From NCBI RefSeq assembly GCF_004331465.1, contig NZ_SJKB01000002.1:1-64000 (forward strand): DNA of 64,000 nucleotides. Reading direction: 5' to 3'. Shown one piece after another: positions 40,482 to 48,822 of the stretch. The DNA comes from Kribbella pittospori (GTDB lineage: Bacteria; Actinomycetota; Actinomycetes; Propionibacteriales; Kribbellaceae). The position numbers and the translations under genes are program-made. Below the pieces are notes generated by a model. The model was not told the DNA's origin and searched no databases. It saw nothing but the letters and a program-made list of their open reading frames with translations. Position 1 is the first letter of the stretch, and every line of letters starts with the position of its first letter.

Positions 40482-42098
40482 GGGGTAGCGGTAGTCGGTC
40501 GGCGGGGCGAAGGTCTCCTTCATCGAGCGCGGGCTGGCCCAGCGGATCAGGTTCCACATCGAGCCGGCCTTGTCGTTCGTCCCGGACGCGCGAGCACCAC
40601 CGAACGGCTGCTGCCCGACCACAGCACCGGTCGGCTTGTCGTTCACGTAGAAGTTCCCGGCCGCGAACCGCAGGTACTCCGCGGCCTCGGCGACCGCGTG
40701 CCGGTCCTGCGCGATCACGGCACCGGTCAGCCCGTACGGCGCGGAGTGCTCCATCCCCCGCAGCACGCTGTCGTAGTCGGCGTCGTCGTACACGTGCACG
40801 CCGAGGATCGGGCCGAAGTACTCGGTGGTGAAGATCTCGTCGGTCGGGTCGGCCGACACCAGCAACGTCGGCCGGACGAAGTACCCCTCGCTGTCGTCAT
40901 AGGTGCCACCGGCAACGACCTCGATCGAGTCGGTCGCCGCGGCCCGGTCCAGCGCCGCCTTGTGCTTGGCGAAGGCCCGGTCGTCGATCACCGCGCCGAT
41001 GAAGTTCGACAGGTCGGTGACGTCACCCATGGTCAGCGACTCGGTCTCGGCGACCAGGTCGTCGCGGATCCGGTCCCACACCGACCGGGCGACGTACGCC
41101 CGCGAAGCGGCCGAGCACTTCTGGCCCTGGTACTCGAACGCGCCGCGCACCATCGCGGTCTTCAACACCGCCGGGTCCGCCGACGGGTGCGCCAGGATGA
41201 AGTCCTTGCCGCCGGTCTCGCCGACCAGCCGCGGATAGGTCTTGTACGACGCGATGTTCGCGCCGACCGTGCCCCACAGGGACTGGAACGTCTTGGTCGA
41301 GCCGGTGAAGTGGATGCCGGCCAGGTCCGGGTGGGTCAGCGCAACCTTGCTCACCTCGAGGCCGTCACCGGTAACCAGGTTGATCACCCCGGCCGGCAGC
41401 CCTGCGGCCTCCAACAGCCGCATCGTCCAGTGCGCCGCGAACTGCTGCGTCGGCGACGGCTTCCAGACCACGGTGTTGCCCATCAGCGCCGGCGCGGTCG
41501 GCAGGTTGCCGGCGATCGCGGTGAAGTTGAACGGCGTGATCGCGTAGACGAAGCCCTCGAGCGGCCGGTAGTCGACCCGGTTCCACACCCCCGGCGACGA
41601 GATCGGCTGGTCGCTGACGATCTGGCGCGCGAACGCCACGTTGAACCGGAGGAAGTCGATCAGCTCACAAGCCGCGTCGATCTCGGCCTGCTGCACCGTC
41701 TTCGACTGGCCGAGCATGGTGGCCGCGTTCAGGGTGTCGCGCCACGGACCGGACAGCAGGTCGGCCGCCTTCAGGAAGATCGCGGCGCGGTCGTCGAACG
41801 ACAGCGACCGCCAGGACGGGGCTGCCGCGAGTGCCGCGACCACGGCCGCCCGGCCATCGGACTCGGTCGCGTTGCCCAGGGTGCCGAGCACGTGCGCGTG
41901 CCGGTGCGGCTGGACCACCTGGATCGACGCGCCGCCACCGAGCCGCTGCTCACCGCCGATGGTGCAGGTCAGGTCGATCGCGCCCGCCGAGGTGAACTCC
42001 TTGAGCTTCGCCTCCAGGCTCGCGCGCTCGGCCGATCCGGGGGCATACCCCAACACTGTCTCGTTGGCGGGCGTCGGAACGACGGTGACGGCATCCAT
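40470..42098 (-). CDS. pruA: L-glutamate gamma-semialdehyde dehydrogenase
   Basis: The 542-residue aldehyde dehydrogenase oxidises glutamate semialdehyde from proline or ornithine to glutamate. It has the long N-terminal segment of monofunctional PruA (MDAVTVVPTPANETVLGYAP). Further landmarks are FNFTAIAGNLPTAPALMGNT, HFTGSTKTFQSLW, the Glu in LVGETGGKDF, the catalytic Cys in FEYQGQKCSAASRAYV, and EYFGPILGVHVY. GAGGAG lies nine bases before the ATG. Upstream on the same strand is a TetR gene. The PutA-type proline dehydrogenase is not in the window. Confidence 0.95.
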   Translation of the reverse strand: MDAVTVVPTPANETVLGYAPGSAERASLEAKLKEFTSAGAIDLTCTIGGEQRLGGGASIQVVQPHRHAHVLGTLGNATESDGRAAVVAALAAAPSWRSLSFDDRAAIFLKAADLLSGPWRDTLNAATMLGQSKTVQQAEIDAACELIDFLRFNVAFARQIVSDQPISSPGVWNRVDYRPLEGFVYAITPFNFTAIAGNLPTAPALMGNTVVWKPSPTQQFAAHWTMRLLEAAGLPAGVINLVTGDGLEVSKVALTHPDLAGIHFTGSTKTFQSLWGTVGANIASYKTYPRLVGETGGKDFILAHPSADPAVLKTAMVRGAFEYQGQKCSAASRAYVARSVWDRIRDDLVAETESLTMGDVTDLSNFIGAVIDDRAFAKHKAALDRAAATDSIEVVAGGTYDDSEGYFVRPTLLVSADPTDEIFTTEYFGPILGVHVYDDADYDSVLRGMEHSAPYGLTGAVIAQDRHAVAEAAEYLRFAAGNFYVNDKPTGAVVGQQPFGGARASGTNDKAGSMWNLIRWASPRSMKETFAPPTDYRYPHQG

Positions 42099-42221
42099 AC
42101 TGCGGGCTCCTCGATCTGGTGGTGTGGATCGTGCGGGTACGCCGTGCGGGTGGGCGGCGCGCTCGCTGGTGATACGAGCATGGTGCCACGACCGACCACC
42201 TGAAACGAACCTGACCACAGA

Positions 42222-42247
42222 CCTGACCAGGAGCTCTACTGGTCAGG
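42222..42247. terminator. Hairpin over the TetR stop codon
   Basis: CCTGACCAG (42222-42230) and CTGGTCAGG (42239-42247) form a perfect 9-bp stem with an 8-base loop that includes the TAG stop of the TetR gene (42236-42238). It may attenuate read-through from the TetR gene into pruA, which lies 137 bases downstream. Confidence 0.55.
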
Positions 42248-42769
42248 TGAGGAGGCACCCGCCCCGCGCCGCAACATTTGTAGCATACGTTTCACTCGAG
42301 CAGGCTCCGCCGTCGCCATTCCAGCAGCCATGACCAGCAGGTCGACCGGGTCCACGTCAGCCCGCAGTCGCCCCTCTCGCTGGGCTTGCCCGACCAGCCG
42401 GCCAACCGTCTCGACCATCGCCGCATGCCACTCCTCGTGAAGCTCCGACCGCCGCGCCGACGGCTCCAGGCTGCGCGCCAGATCCCCCTTCTCGGCCACG
42501 TGCCGCACGAACCGCGCCAGCCAGTCGAACACGTCGACACCGTCGTCGACCGCACACAGTTCGGCGACCTCCTCGGCGTACACGGCGACGATCAGGTCGT
42601 CGCGGGTCGGGAAGTGGCGGTACAGCGTCGCGTTGCCGATCCGGGCCCGCCGAGCGATCTCGTCGAGGGGCGCGTGGGTGCCGAGCTCGACGAAGACAGC
42701 CTGCGCGACCGCGACGAGTTGGTCGCGGTTCCGCTGGGCATCTGCACGCAGTGGCTTAAGTGGGGACAT
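42236..42769 (-). CDS. TetR family transcriptional regulator
   Basis: A 177-residue regulator with RNRDQLVAVAQAVFVELG, LDEIARRARIGNATLYRHFP and TRDDLIVAVYAEE, a textbook TetR HTH. It lies divergent from the SnoaL-like gene across 58 bases that include the related sequences CTGGTTAG and CCAGTTAG and a GGGGA/TCCCC palindrome, the probable operator. Its likely target is the SnoaL-like gene; a role over pruA is possible. Confidence 0.88.
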   Translation of the reverse strand: MSPLKPLRADAQRNRDQLVAVAQAVFVELGTHAPLDEIARRARIGNATLYRHFPTRDDLIVAVYAEEVAELCAVDDGVDVFDWLARFVRHVAEKGDLARSLEPSARRSELHEEWHAAMVETVGRLVGQAQREGRLRADVDPVDLLVMAAGMATAEPARVKRMLQMLRRGAGASSPDQ

Positions 42770-42827
42770 CCCTGGTTAGACTAGCCGACGGATCGAAACC
42801 GGGGATCTCCCCAGTTAGGAGTGTCGG

Positions 42828-43217
42828 ATGAATCTCGACGACCGGATCGCGATCACGGACCTGATCTCGATGCACGGCCACCTGGTCGACGCGGGCGAGC
42901 CGCCGGATCGGCTGTTCACCCCGGACGTCAGGTACGACGTGTCGGACATCGGTGGCGGGGTGATCGTCGGGACCACGGCGCTGTGGGAGGCAGGGCTGGC
43001 TCTCGGCGACGGCAACCCGGTCGGTCATCACATCACCAACGTCGTGCTGACCGACGTGGGCCCGGATGAAGTGGCAGGCCTCTCGAAGGCCATCGGGATC
43101 ATGGCCGACGGCAGCTGCGCGAGCCTCACGTACAAGGACGTCGTCGTTCGCACGGCGAGCGGCTGGCGGATCAGCCACCGGAAGGTGATTCCCCGGCGCC
43201 GGCCGCTGGGGCGGTAG
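42828..43217 (+). CDS. SnoaL/NTF2-like fold protein
   Basis: The 129-residue protein has the cone-shaped NTF2-like pattern: DDRIAITDLISMHGHLVDAG, LFTPDVRYDVSDIGGG, HHITNVVLT, and a C-terminal sheet (ASLTYKDVVVRTASGWRISH). GTTAGGAG precedes the ATG by about six bases. Family members are hydrolases, isomerases or binding proteins; no catalytic assignment is possible. Divergent from a TetR regulator. Confidence 0.82.
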   Translation: MNLDDRIAITDLISMHGHLVDAGEPPDRLFTPDVRYDVSDIGGGVIVGTTALWEAGLALGDGNPVGHHITNVVLTDVGPDEVAGLSKAIGIMADGSCASLTYKDVVVRTASGWRISHRKVIPRRRPLGR

Positions 43218-43235
43218 GTTCACTGGTGTGACCGG

Positions 43236-43388
43236 ATGAAGCTGCCGATGCCGACGTACGGGAACGATGACGCGGTGCGCAGCATCCAGTTGCCGGTGCT
43301 GGCGCTGCTCGGCGGGCACGGTCTGCCGGCCGAGTTCCCTGAGGAGTTCACTGCACGGCTGCTGAAGTTCGTCGCGGGACTGAGCTAG
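43236..43388 (+). pseudogene. Remnant of an alpha/beta hydrolase C-terminus
   Basis: Fifty codons read AVRSIQLPVLALLGGHG then LPAEFPEEFTARLLKFVAGLS. The first part matches the strand before the acid residue in alpha/beta hydrolases (I-x-vPvLvl-G-x-D) and the last matches their C-terminal helix. The catalytic Asp/His region between them and the whole N-terminal two-thirds are missing. It overlaps the stop of the convergent VOC gene by four bases. I treat it as a deletion relic rather than a functional small gene. Confidence 0.55.
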
Positions 43389-43888
43389 GGCCGCCAGGGC
43401 ATGTGCTGGAGGGTCCAGGTGTTGCCGTCGGGATCCTTGAACCAGGCGTAGAAGACGCCGCCGAGATCTTCGGTCTCGCCGACTTCGACGCCGCGCCCGA
43501 TCAACTCCTGGCGAGCGGCCTCGATGTCCTTCACGACCAGGTGGAGACCACGCAGGCTGCCCGGCTCCATATCGATCATCGGCAACCCCTGCAGGAGGCT
43601 GATCGAGCAGAACGACCCGGGCGGGGTCAGCTGCACGATGCGTACGCCGTCCGCGGGTGACACGTCGACGTCGATGTGGAACCCGGCCTGCTCGGAGTAG
43701 AACCGCTTCGCCCGGTCGATGTCGGTCACCGGCACCGGGATGAGCTCCAGCAGGAACGAACCCGGCTTCACCAACGGCGCATTGGGATCGTCCGGGATCT
43801 CCGAGGCGTCCTTCGGGATCTCGGTCTGCGTCGGCGGCGGCGCCGGGACCCCGGTCGTCGAGTCCGGGATCCCAGGCTGCTCCGTCAT
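43385..43888 (-). CDS. VOC family (glyoxalase-like) protein
   Basis: A 167-residue protein with a Pro-rich N-terminal extension of about 40 residues, then one VOC module pair: ELIPVPVTDIDRAKRFYSEQ, GSFCSISLL, LRGLHLVVKDIEAARQELIG and FYAWFKDPDGNTWTLQ. The Glu in the last-strand position is replaced by Gln, so metal binding may be altered. Its ATG overlaps the Ku stop (ATGA). Activity unknown. Confidence 0.87.
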   Translation of the reverse strand: MTEQPGIPDSTTGVPAPPPTQTEIPKDASEIPDDPNAPLVKPGSFLLELIPVPVTDIDRAKRFYSEQAGFHIDVDVSPADGVRIVQLTPPGSFCSISLLQGLPMIDMEPGSLRGLHLVVKDIEAARQELIGRGVEVGETEDLGGVFYAWFKDPDGNTWTLQHMPWRP

Positions 43889-44820
43889 GCGGACTTCTTC
43901 GCAGTCTTCTTGGCGGTCTTCTTCGCCGGCGCCTTCTTGGCCGCGGCCGCCTTCTTGGCCGGTGCCTTCTTGGCAGCGGCGGCCTTCTTCGCGGGAGCCT
44001 TCTTGGCCGGCTCAGCGTCTCCGGATCCGCCCGCGCGCCGGGCCTTGGCGGCCTCGACGGAGGCACGCAGGGCGGCGACGAGGTCGACGACCTCGGCCCC
44101 CTCGGTCTCCTCTTCCTCGGTCTCCGGCAGCGGCACGCCCGCGGCCTTCGCCTCGACCACCTTCTCCAGCGCCGACCGGTACTCGTCGTGGTACTGGTCC
44201 GGGTCGAACTCGCCGCGCAGCGTGTCGATGTACGACGACGCCATCGCCTTCTCCTGGGAGCGGATCTCCACGTCCTCGGGCGGAGCGGCGAACGACGCGT
44301 CGCGGACCTCGTCCGGCCACAGCATCACCTGCAGCACCATGATGTCGTCGACCGTCCGCAGGAGACCCAGGCTCTCCCGCGACCGCAGCGCCACCTTGAC
44401 CAGCGCGTAGAGCTCGGAGCCCTCGAGCGCGTCCCGGAGCAGCACGTACGGCTTGGCGCCCGGCCCGCCGTCGGCCTGCAGGTAGTAGGACTTGCCCAGG
44501 TACAGCGGGTCGACCTGGTCCGAGGGCACGAACTCGAGGACGTCGATGACCTTCTTGCTGGACAGCGGCAGGTCGGCGAAGTCGTCCGGCTCGAGCACCA
44601 CCATCCGCCCGTCGGCCATCTCGTAGCCCTTGCCGATGTCGGAGTACGGCACTTCCTCGCCGTCGATCGAACAGACCCGCTTGTACTTGATCCGCCCCCC
44701 GTCGGCGACGTGGACCTGGCGGAACGAGATGTCCTTCTCCTCGGTCGCCGAGAACACCTTGATGGGGATCGTCACCATCCCGAACGAGATGGCACCCTTC
44801 CAGATCGCCTGCATCGCCAT
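43885..44820 (-). CDS. ku: Non-homologous end-joining protein Ku
   Basis: The 311-residue homodimeric Ku binds broken DNA ends and recruits LigD. The core (1-255) starts AIWKGAISFGMVTIPIKVF and includes YKRVCSIDGEEVPYSDIGKG and LGLLRTVDDIMVLQVMLWPD. The C-terminal 48 residues are an extended Lys/Ala/Pro tail with repeats of AKKAPAKK, resembling histone H1-like tails known to strengthen DNA binding and bridging by some actinobacterial Ku proteins. No ligD gene is in the window. Coupled to a VOC-family gene downstream. Confidence 0.96.
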   Translation of the reverse strand: MAMQAIWKGAISFGMVTIPIKVFSATEEKDISFRQVHVADGGRIKYKRVCSIDGEEVPYSDIGKGYEMADGRMVVLEPDDFADLPLSSKKVIDVLEFVPSDQVDPLYLGKSYYLQADGGPGAKPYVLLRDALEGSELYALVKVALRSRESLGLLRTVDDIMVLQVMLWPDEVRDASFAAPPEDVEIRSQEKAMASSYIDTLRGEFDPDQYHDEYRSALEKVVEAKAAGVPLPETEEEETEGAEVVDLVAALRASVEAAKARRAGGSGDAEPAKKAPAKKAAAAKKAPAKKAAAAKKAPAKKTAKKTAKKSA

Positions 44821-44830
44821 CAGCTCCCTG

Positions 44831-45361
44831 TCAGCTCGGGCCCGTCACGCCGCCGCGGGATCTCTCCGCGACGAGCAGATCGGGGACCTCCTGTGTCGCA
44901 TACCACAGCAGATCTTCACCCTCGCACGAATCGAGGGCGAAAAGTGCGTCGTCGTCACCGTTCTGGGCGGCGTCCCACAGGTCGGCGGCCTTCCCGACCA
45001 CGGGACCCGCGCCCGCAGCGTCCAGGTGCACGGCCGCGACCGACGTCCACGGGATCACCACGTGCAACTCCAGCCGGGCGTCCCCCAGCTCGACCGAACC
45101 ATCGGCCGGCGGTATGGCGCTCACCTCGGCGGCCACCACAACACGGCGCCGGGCCGTGTCCGGATCGGCCGCGAGCAGTCCGACCGAGGCTCGAGCAGCC
45201 TGCGCCATCGCGGCGTACTCGAGCTCCTCGTCGTCGCCCTCGGCGTACCACTCCCGCAGCGCCGGTGTGACGGCGTACGCGGTCAGCGGCGCCGGGCCGA
45301 GCTCGCCGACTGTGCAGGCGACGCCCAGCAATCGCAGTGCGGATGGGATGTAGACCCTCAT
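44831..45361 (-). CDS. DUF6912-like hypothetical protein
   Basis: A 176-residue soluble protein starting MRVYIPSALRLLGVACTVGE, with AYAVTPALREWYAEGDDEEL and EDLLWYATQEVPDLL. It looks like the conserved actinobacterial family DUF6912, usually next to WS/DGAT or HAD genes. The ATG overlaps the acyltransferase stop (ATGA). No function is known. Confidence 0.75.
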   Translation of the reverse strand: MRVYIPSALRLLGVACTVGELGPAPLTAYAVTPALREWYAEGDDEELEYAAMAQAARASVGLLAADPDTARRRVVVAAEVSAIPPADGSVELGDARLELHVVIPWTSVAAVHLDAAGAGPVVGKAADLWDAAQNGDDDALFALDSCEGEDLLWYATQEVPDLLVAERSRGGVTGPS

Positions 45362-46824
45362 GTACCCGCCTTCTTGGGAGTGCCGCGGGGTTTCTTCCGG
45401 CCCCGGGAGGCCCGGTTGTGGCTGCCCTTGGTGGTGTCGAGCAGCTCGTCCAGCGCATCCGTCACACATTGGGCGAAAACAGCGAGGTCGGGCATCGCGG
45501 TGCGGTCCGCGTTCAGCCCGAAGGAGACCTTCCCGTCGTACGACGTGACGCCGACGGACAGCCCCTGACCGGGCATCAACGGCACCACCGGGTACGACGC
45601 GAGCATCGGCGCACCCTTGGCGTACAGCGGGAACTGCGGTCCGGGCACGTTGGTGATGACCACGTCGTCGATCGGCCGAACCGTCGTGGTGGCGACCCGG
45701 GCGGCCAGCGCGTGCAGCGTGGTCGGGGCGAACCCGGCGATGCCGACGAGCGACCGGGCACTGACCGCGCGGCCGGTGTCCTTGTGCACCTTGGTCTGGT
45801 ACGAGATCTGGTGCAGCCGCATGACCGGGGAGTTCTCGCCGACCGGCAGGTTCACCGTCGAGGCGATCACCCGGGAGCCGAGCGAGGTCGGCTCGTCGTC
45901 CTCGTCGTCGCGGATGCTCACCGGGACCACCGCGCGCACGTTGCGGGTCGGCCCGACGCCCTCACCCCGCGTCATCATCCAGGCCCGGAACGCACCCGCC
46001 ACGACCGCGAGGACCACGTCGTTGACCGTGCCGCCGTGCATCGCCCGGACGGTCCGGTAGTCCTCCAGGTCTGTCTGCACGGTGGTGAACCGGCGCTGAC
46101 CTGATGTCTTCACGTGCAGTGAGCTCTCCTGCGCGTGCCGCTGCGCTGCCAGTGAGCCGACCACATCGCCGAGCACCTCGCGGACCGAGGTGGAGCCGGT
46201 CAGGCTGGCCATCTCGGCACGGGCCAGCTCGAGCACCGCGGTCGGGTGGCGGGTGGCGTCGGCGAACACGCCGGCCAGCAGCTCCAGCGCGGACGGCGGG
46301 TGGTCCGGCTGCCAGGTGTCGGTCGGCGTCTCCCGCGGATGCGCGGTCGCGTCCAGCACGACCTGGCCGATGTCGACCGTACTGTTGCCGTCGACAAGGG
46401 CCTGGTGGGACTTGGCGATGATCGCGAACCGGTCACCCTGCAGGCCCTCGACCAGGTACATCTCCCAGAGCGGGCGGGCCCGGTCCAGCCGCCGGGACAT
46501 GATCCGGGCGACCAGCTCCAGCAGCTGCGCGTGGGTCCCGGGCCGGGGCAGTGCGGAGCGCCGTACATGGAAGGTGATGTCGAACTCTTCGTCGTCCACC
46601 CAGACCGGGCCGGCGAACCGGCCGGGCACCTGCTGCACCCGCTGCCGGTACCGCGGCACGAACGCGATCCGGTCCCGGATCAGCGCGACCAGGCTCTCGT
46701 AGTCGAACCCGTCACCGGAGTGCACCGGCGGCTCGAAGATGTCGACCGTCCCGACGTGCATCGGGGTGGCCGGCGACTCGGCCTTGAGGAAGGTGAGGTC
46801 CAGCGACGTCAGCCGATCCGGCAT
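45358..46824 (-). CDS. Wax ester synthase/diacylglycerol acyltransferase (WS/DGAT) family
   Basis: The 488-residue protein has the WS/DGAT frame: LTSLDLTFLKAESPATPMHV, LDRARPLWEMYLVEGLQG, NDVVLAVVAGAFRAWM and ITNVPGPQFPLYAKGAP. The active-site motif, usually HHxxxDG, reads SHQALVDGN, so the second, catalytic His is Gln. This raises doubt about acyltransferase activity; some actinobacterial paralogues share the change. Such enzymes make storage triacylglycerols or wax esters. First gene of a unit with the DUF6912-like gene. Confidence 0.85.
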   Translation of the reverse strand: MPDRLTSLDLTFLKAESPATPMHVGTVDIFEPPVHSGDGFDYESLVALIRDRIAFVPRYRQRVQQVPGRFAGPVWVDDEEFDITFHVRRSALPRPGTHAQLLELVARIMSRRLDRARPLWEMYLVEGLQGDRFAIIAKSHQALVDGNSTVDIGQVVLDATAHPRETPTDTWQPDHPPSALELLAGVFADATRHPTAVLELARAEMASLTGSTSVREVLGDVVGSLAAQRHAQESSLHVKTSGQRRFTTVQTDLEDYRTVRAMHGGTVNDVVLAVVAGAFRAWMMTRGEGVGPTRNVRAVVPVSIRDDEDDEPTSLGSRVIASTVNLPVGENSPVMRLHQISYQTKVHKDTGRAVSARSLVGIAGFAPTTLHALAARVATTTVRPIDDVVITNVPGPQFPLYAKGAPMLASYPVVPLMPGQGLSVGVTSYDGKVSFGLNADRTAMPDLAVFAQCVTDALDELLDTTKGSHNRASRGRKKPRGTPKKAGT

Positions 46825-46918
46825 CCGATCACCTTCCTCTCGCAGTCGAAGCTTGTCTCGTCACCCTAGCGGCCAGGTCCGACAGTGGGCTGCGACACTG
46901 GCCGAAGAGCTGTTTCTG

Positions 46919-46944
46919 GGAACACTGAGCTATCCGTGTTCGTC
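46919..46944 (+). promoter_or_regulatory. ECF sigma-type promoter with overlapping inverted repeat
   Basis: GGAAC (46919-46923), 17 bases, then CGTC (46941-46944) fits the -35/-10 pattern of many actinobacterial ECF sigma factors. GAACAC (46920-46925) and GTGTTC (46936-46941) form a perfect inverted repeat over it, a possible repressor site. It would drive the lipoprotein gene with a leader of about 58 bases. Confidence 0.5.
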
Positions 46945-47008
46945 AGGCAAGAGGGCGTGTCCCGCGTCCTGAGAAACCGAAGAGACCCCTTGAAAGGCCC
47001 CTCGACCC

Positions 47009-47497
47009 ATGCGTTCGACGCTCACTCGCGGTACCGCCGCCGCTCTTCTCCCCACCCTCGGCCTGCTGGTCCTGGCCGGCTGCGGCAGCGGTGACTCCGA
47101 CAGCGGCGCGAGTCCGAGCAGCCCGCCGAGCACCCCGGCCAGTACGCCGAGCGACCTGCCGACGATGACCGCGACGCCGGGCAAGCCGAACTCCTCCAGC
47201 CCGTCGAACACCGCGGACCCGTCCGGCGAGCAGGCCGACGTGACCATCAACGTCACCGTTGCCAACGGCAAGGTGAACCCGAGCGGCGCGACCGTCAAGG
47301 CGAAGGCCGGCCAGAGCGTGCTGGTGACCGCGGTCAGCGACGCCGACGAAGAGCTGCACATCCACGGCTACGACAAGGAGCTGGAGCTGACGCCCGGCAA
47401 GCCCGCCTCGGTCAAGTTCACCGCGAACATGAAGGGCACCTTCGAGATCGAGACGCACAAGAGCGGCAAGCTGGTCGCCAAACTCGTCGTCTCGTGA
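47009..47497 (+). CDS. Lipoprotein with cupredoxin-like domain
   Basis: A 162-residue lipoprotein: signal peptide with lipobox VLAGCGS (Cys near residue 25), a 50-residue Ser/Pro/Thr linker, then a beta domain (VTINVTVANGKVNPSG, AGQSVLVTAVSDADEELHIH, KFTANMKGTFEIETH). The HIHGYD and ETHKSGK segments resemble cupredoxin-type copper sites, but Cys and Met ligands are not evident, so metal binding is uncertain. It is coupled (GTGA) to the multi-pass membrane gene that follows. The pair may take part in periplasmic metal handling. Confidence 0.75.
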   Translation: MRSTLTRGTAAALLPTLGLLVLAGCGSGDSDSGASPSSPPSTPASTPSDLPTMTATPGKPNSSSPSNTADPSGEQADVTINVTVANGKVNPSGATVKAKAGQSVLVTAVSDADEELHIHGYDKELELTPGKPASVKFTANMKGTFEIETHKSGKLVAKLVVS

Positions 47498-48822
47498 TCA
47501 CACTTCTGCTCCCGCTGCACGGGATCGGTGGCCGGCAGGACCTACCGATCCCGTTCGGCCTCGCGGTCGGTGGGGCCGCGGTCGCGGTCGCCGTCTCGTT
47601 CGTCGTGCTCGCGCTGGCCTGGCGCAGCCCGAAGTACCGCGGTAATGCCTCCGGGAAGCCGTTGCCTGCCGCAATCACCCGGACGGTCGACGCCAGCTGG
47701 TTCCGCTGGCTGGTCCGGGTGGTCGGGCTGGCGACCTTCCTCTACGCGATGACGTCGCTCGTGTTCGGCGTGGACCGGCTGACCAACCCGATCTTCGGGT
47801 TCATCTACATCCTGGTCTGGGTCGGCCTGGTGCCGATCTCGATCGTGTTCGGCCCGGTCTGGCGGACGCTGAACCCGCTGCGGACGCTCCACCTCCTGCT
47901 CTGCAAGGCATTGCGGCAGCCGCCTTCGAAGGGCCTGCTGGAGCTCTCGCCGCGGCTCGGACTCTGGCCGGCCACGCTGGGGATCTTCGCCTTCACCTGG
48001 CTCGAGCTGGTCGCACCGGACCGGGCCACCATCCCGGTCCTGCAGGCGTGGATGGCGCTGTACGTCGTGATCACGATGTTCGGAGCGATCCTGTTCGGCG
48101 ACCGGTGGTTCTCGACCGCCGACCCGTTCGAGGTCTATGCGACTCTGATGTCCCGGTTGTCACCGTGGGGCCGTCGTACTGACGGTGCACTGGTGGTCCG
48201 CCGGCCGCTGGAGAACCTGGACGGCCTCAAGCCGCTGCCCGGCCTCGTCGGCATGGTCTCCGCGCTGCTCGGCTCCACGGCGTACGACGGGTTCTCGAAC
48301 TCGTCGGCGTGGATCGGCTGGGCGCAGGACCAGGACGTGTCGATGACCGTGCTCGGCACCTGTGCGCTGATCGTGTTCATCCTGTTCGTGCTGGTGACGT
48401 ACTCCGGTGCCACTCTGCTGGCCGGGCGCCTCTCGGACAGCTCCCGGACGTCACTGCCACGTCTGTTCGCGCACTCCGTCATACCGATCGCCCTCGGATA
48501 CGTCATTGCGCACTACCTGACGCTGTTCATCCTCGAGGGGCAGCGGACGCTGATCTACCTGAGTGACCCGCTCAGCAACGGCGCCAACGTGTTCGGCACC
48601 GGGCTGCTCGCGGTGAACACCGGCATCACCAACCACAGCACCGCAATCGCCGTCATGCAGGTGCTGGCGGTGGTGGGCGGCCACCTGCTGGGTGTCGTCT
48701 CGGCGCATGACCGCGCCGTCGCTCTGTTCCCCCGGAACAAGGCTCTGGCCGGTCAGATCCCGCTGCTGGTCGTGATGGTCGGCTACACCGCGGGTGGCTT
48801 GCTGCTCTTGTTCTCGTCCTGA
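47494..48822 (+). CDS. Multi-pass membrane protein coupled to cupredoxin-like lipoprotein
   Basis: The 442-residue protein has about ten membrane helices, for example LAVGGAAVAVAVSFVVLALA, IFGFIYILVWVGLVPISIVF and PIALGYVIAHYLTLFILEGQ. It has conserved-looking FNSSAWIGW-like and HYLTLFI segments with a membrane His. No family was recognised with certainty. The GTG start overlaps the lipoprotein stop (GTGA), so the two are probably partners. Its last 40 bases overlap the convergent glycosyltransferase gene. Confidence 0.75.
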   Translation: MITLLLPLHGIGGRQDLPIPFGLAVGGAAVAVAVSFVVLALAWRSPKYRGNASGKPLPAAITRTVDASWFRWLVRVVGLATFLYAMTSLVFGVDRLTNPIFGFIYILVWVGLVPISIVFGPVWRTLNPLRTLHLLLCKALRQPPSKGLLELSPRLGLWPATLGIFAFTWLELVAPDRATIPVLQAWMALYVVITMFGAILFGDRWFSTADPFEVYATLMSRLSPWGRRTDGALVVRRPLENLDGLKPLPGLVGMVSALLGSTAYDGFSNSSAWIGWAQDQDVSMTVLGTCALIVFILFVLVTYSGATLLAGRLSDSSRTSLPRLFAHSVIPIALGYVIAHYLTLFILEGQRTLIYLSDPLSNGANVFGTGLLAVNTGITNHSTAIAVMQVLAVVGGHLLGVVSAHDRAVALFPRNKALAGQIPLLVVMVGYTAGGLLLLFSS

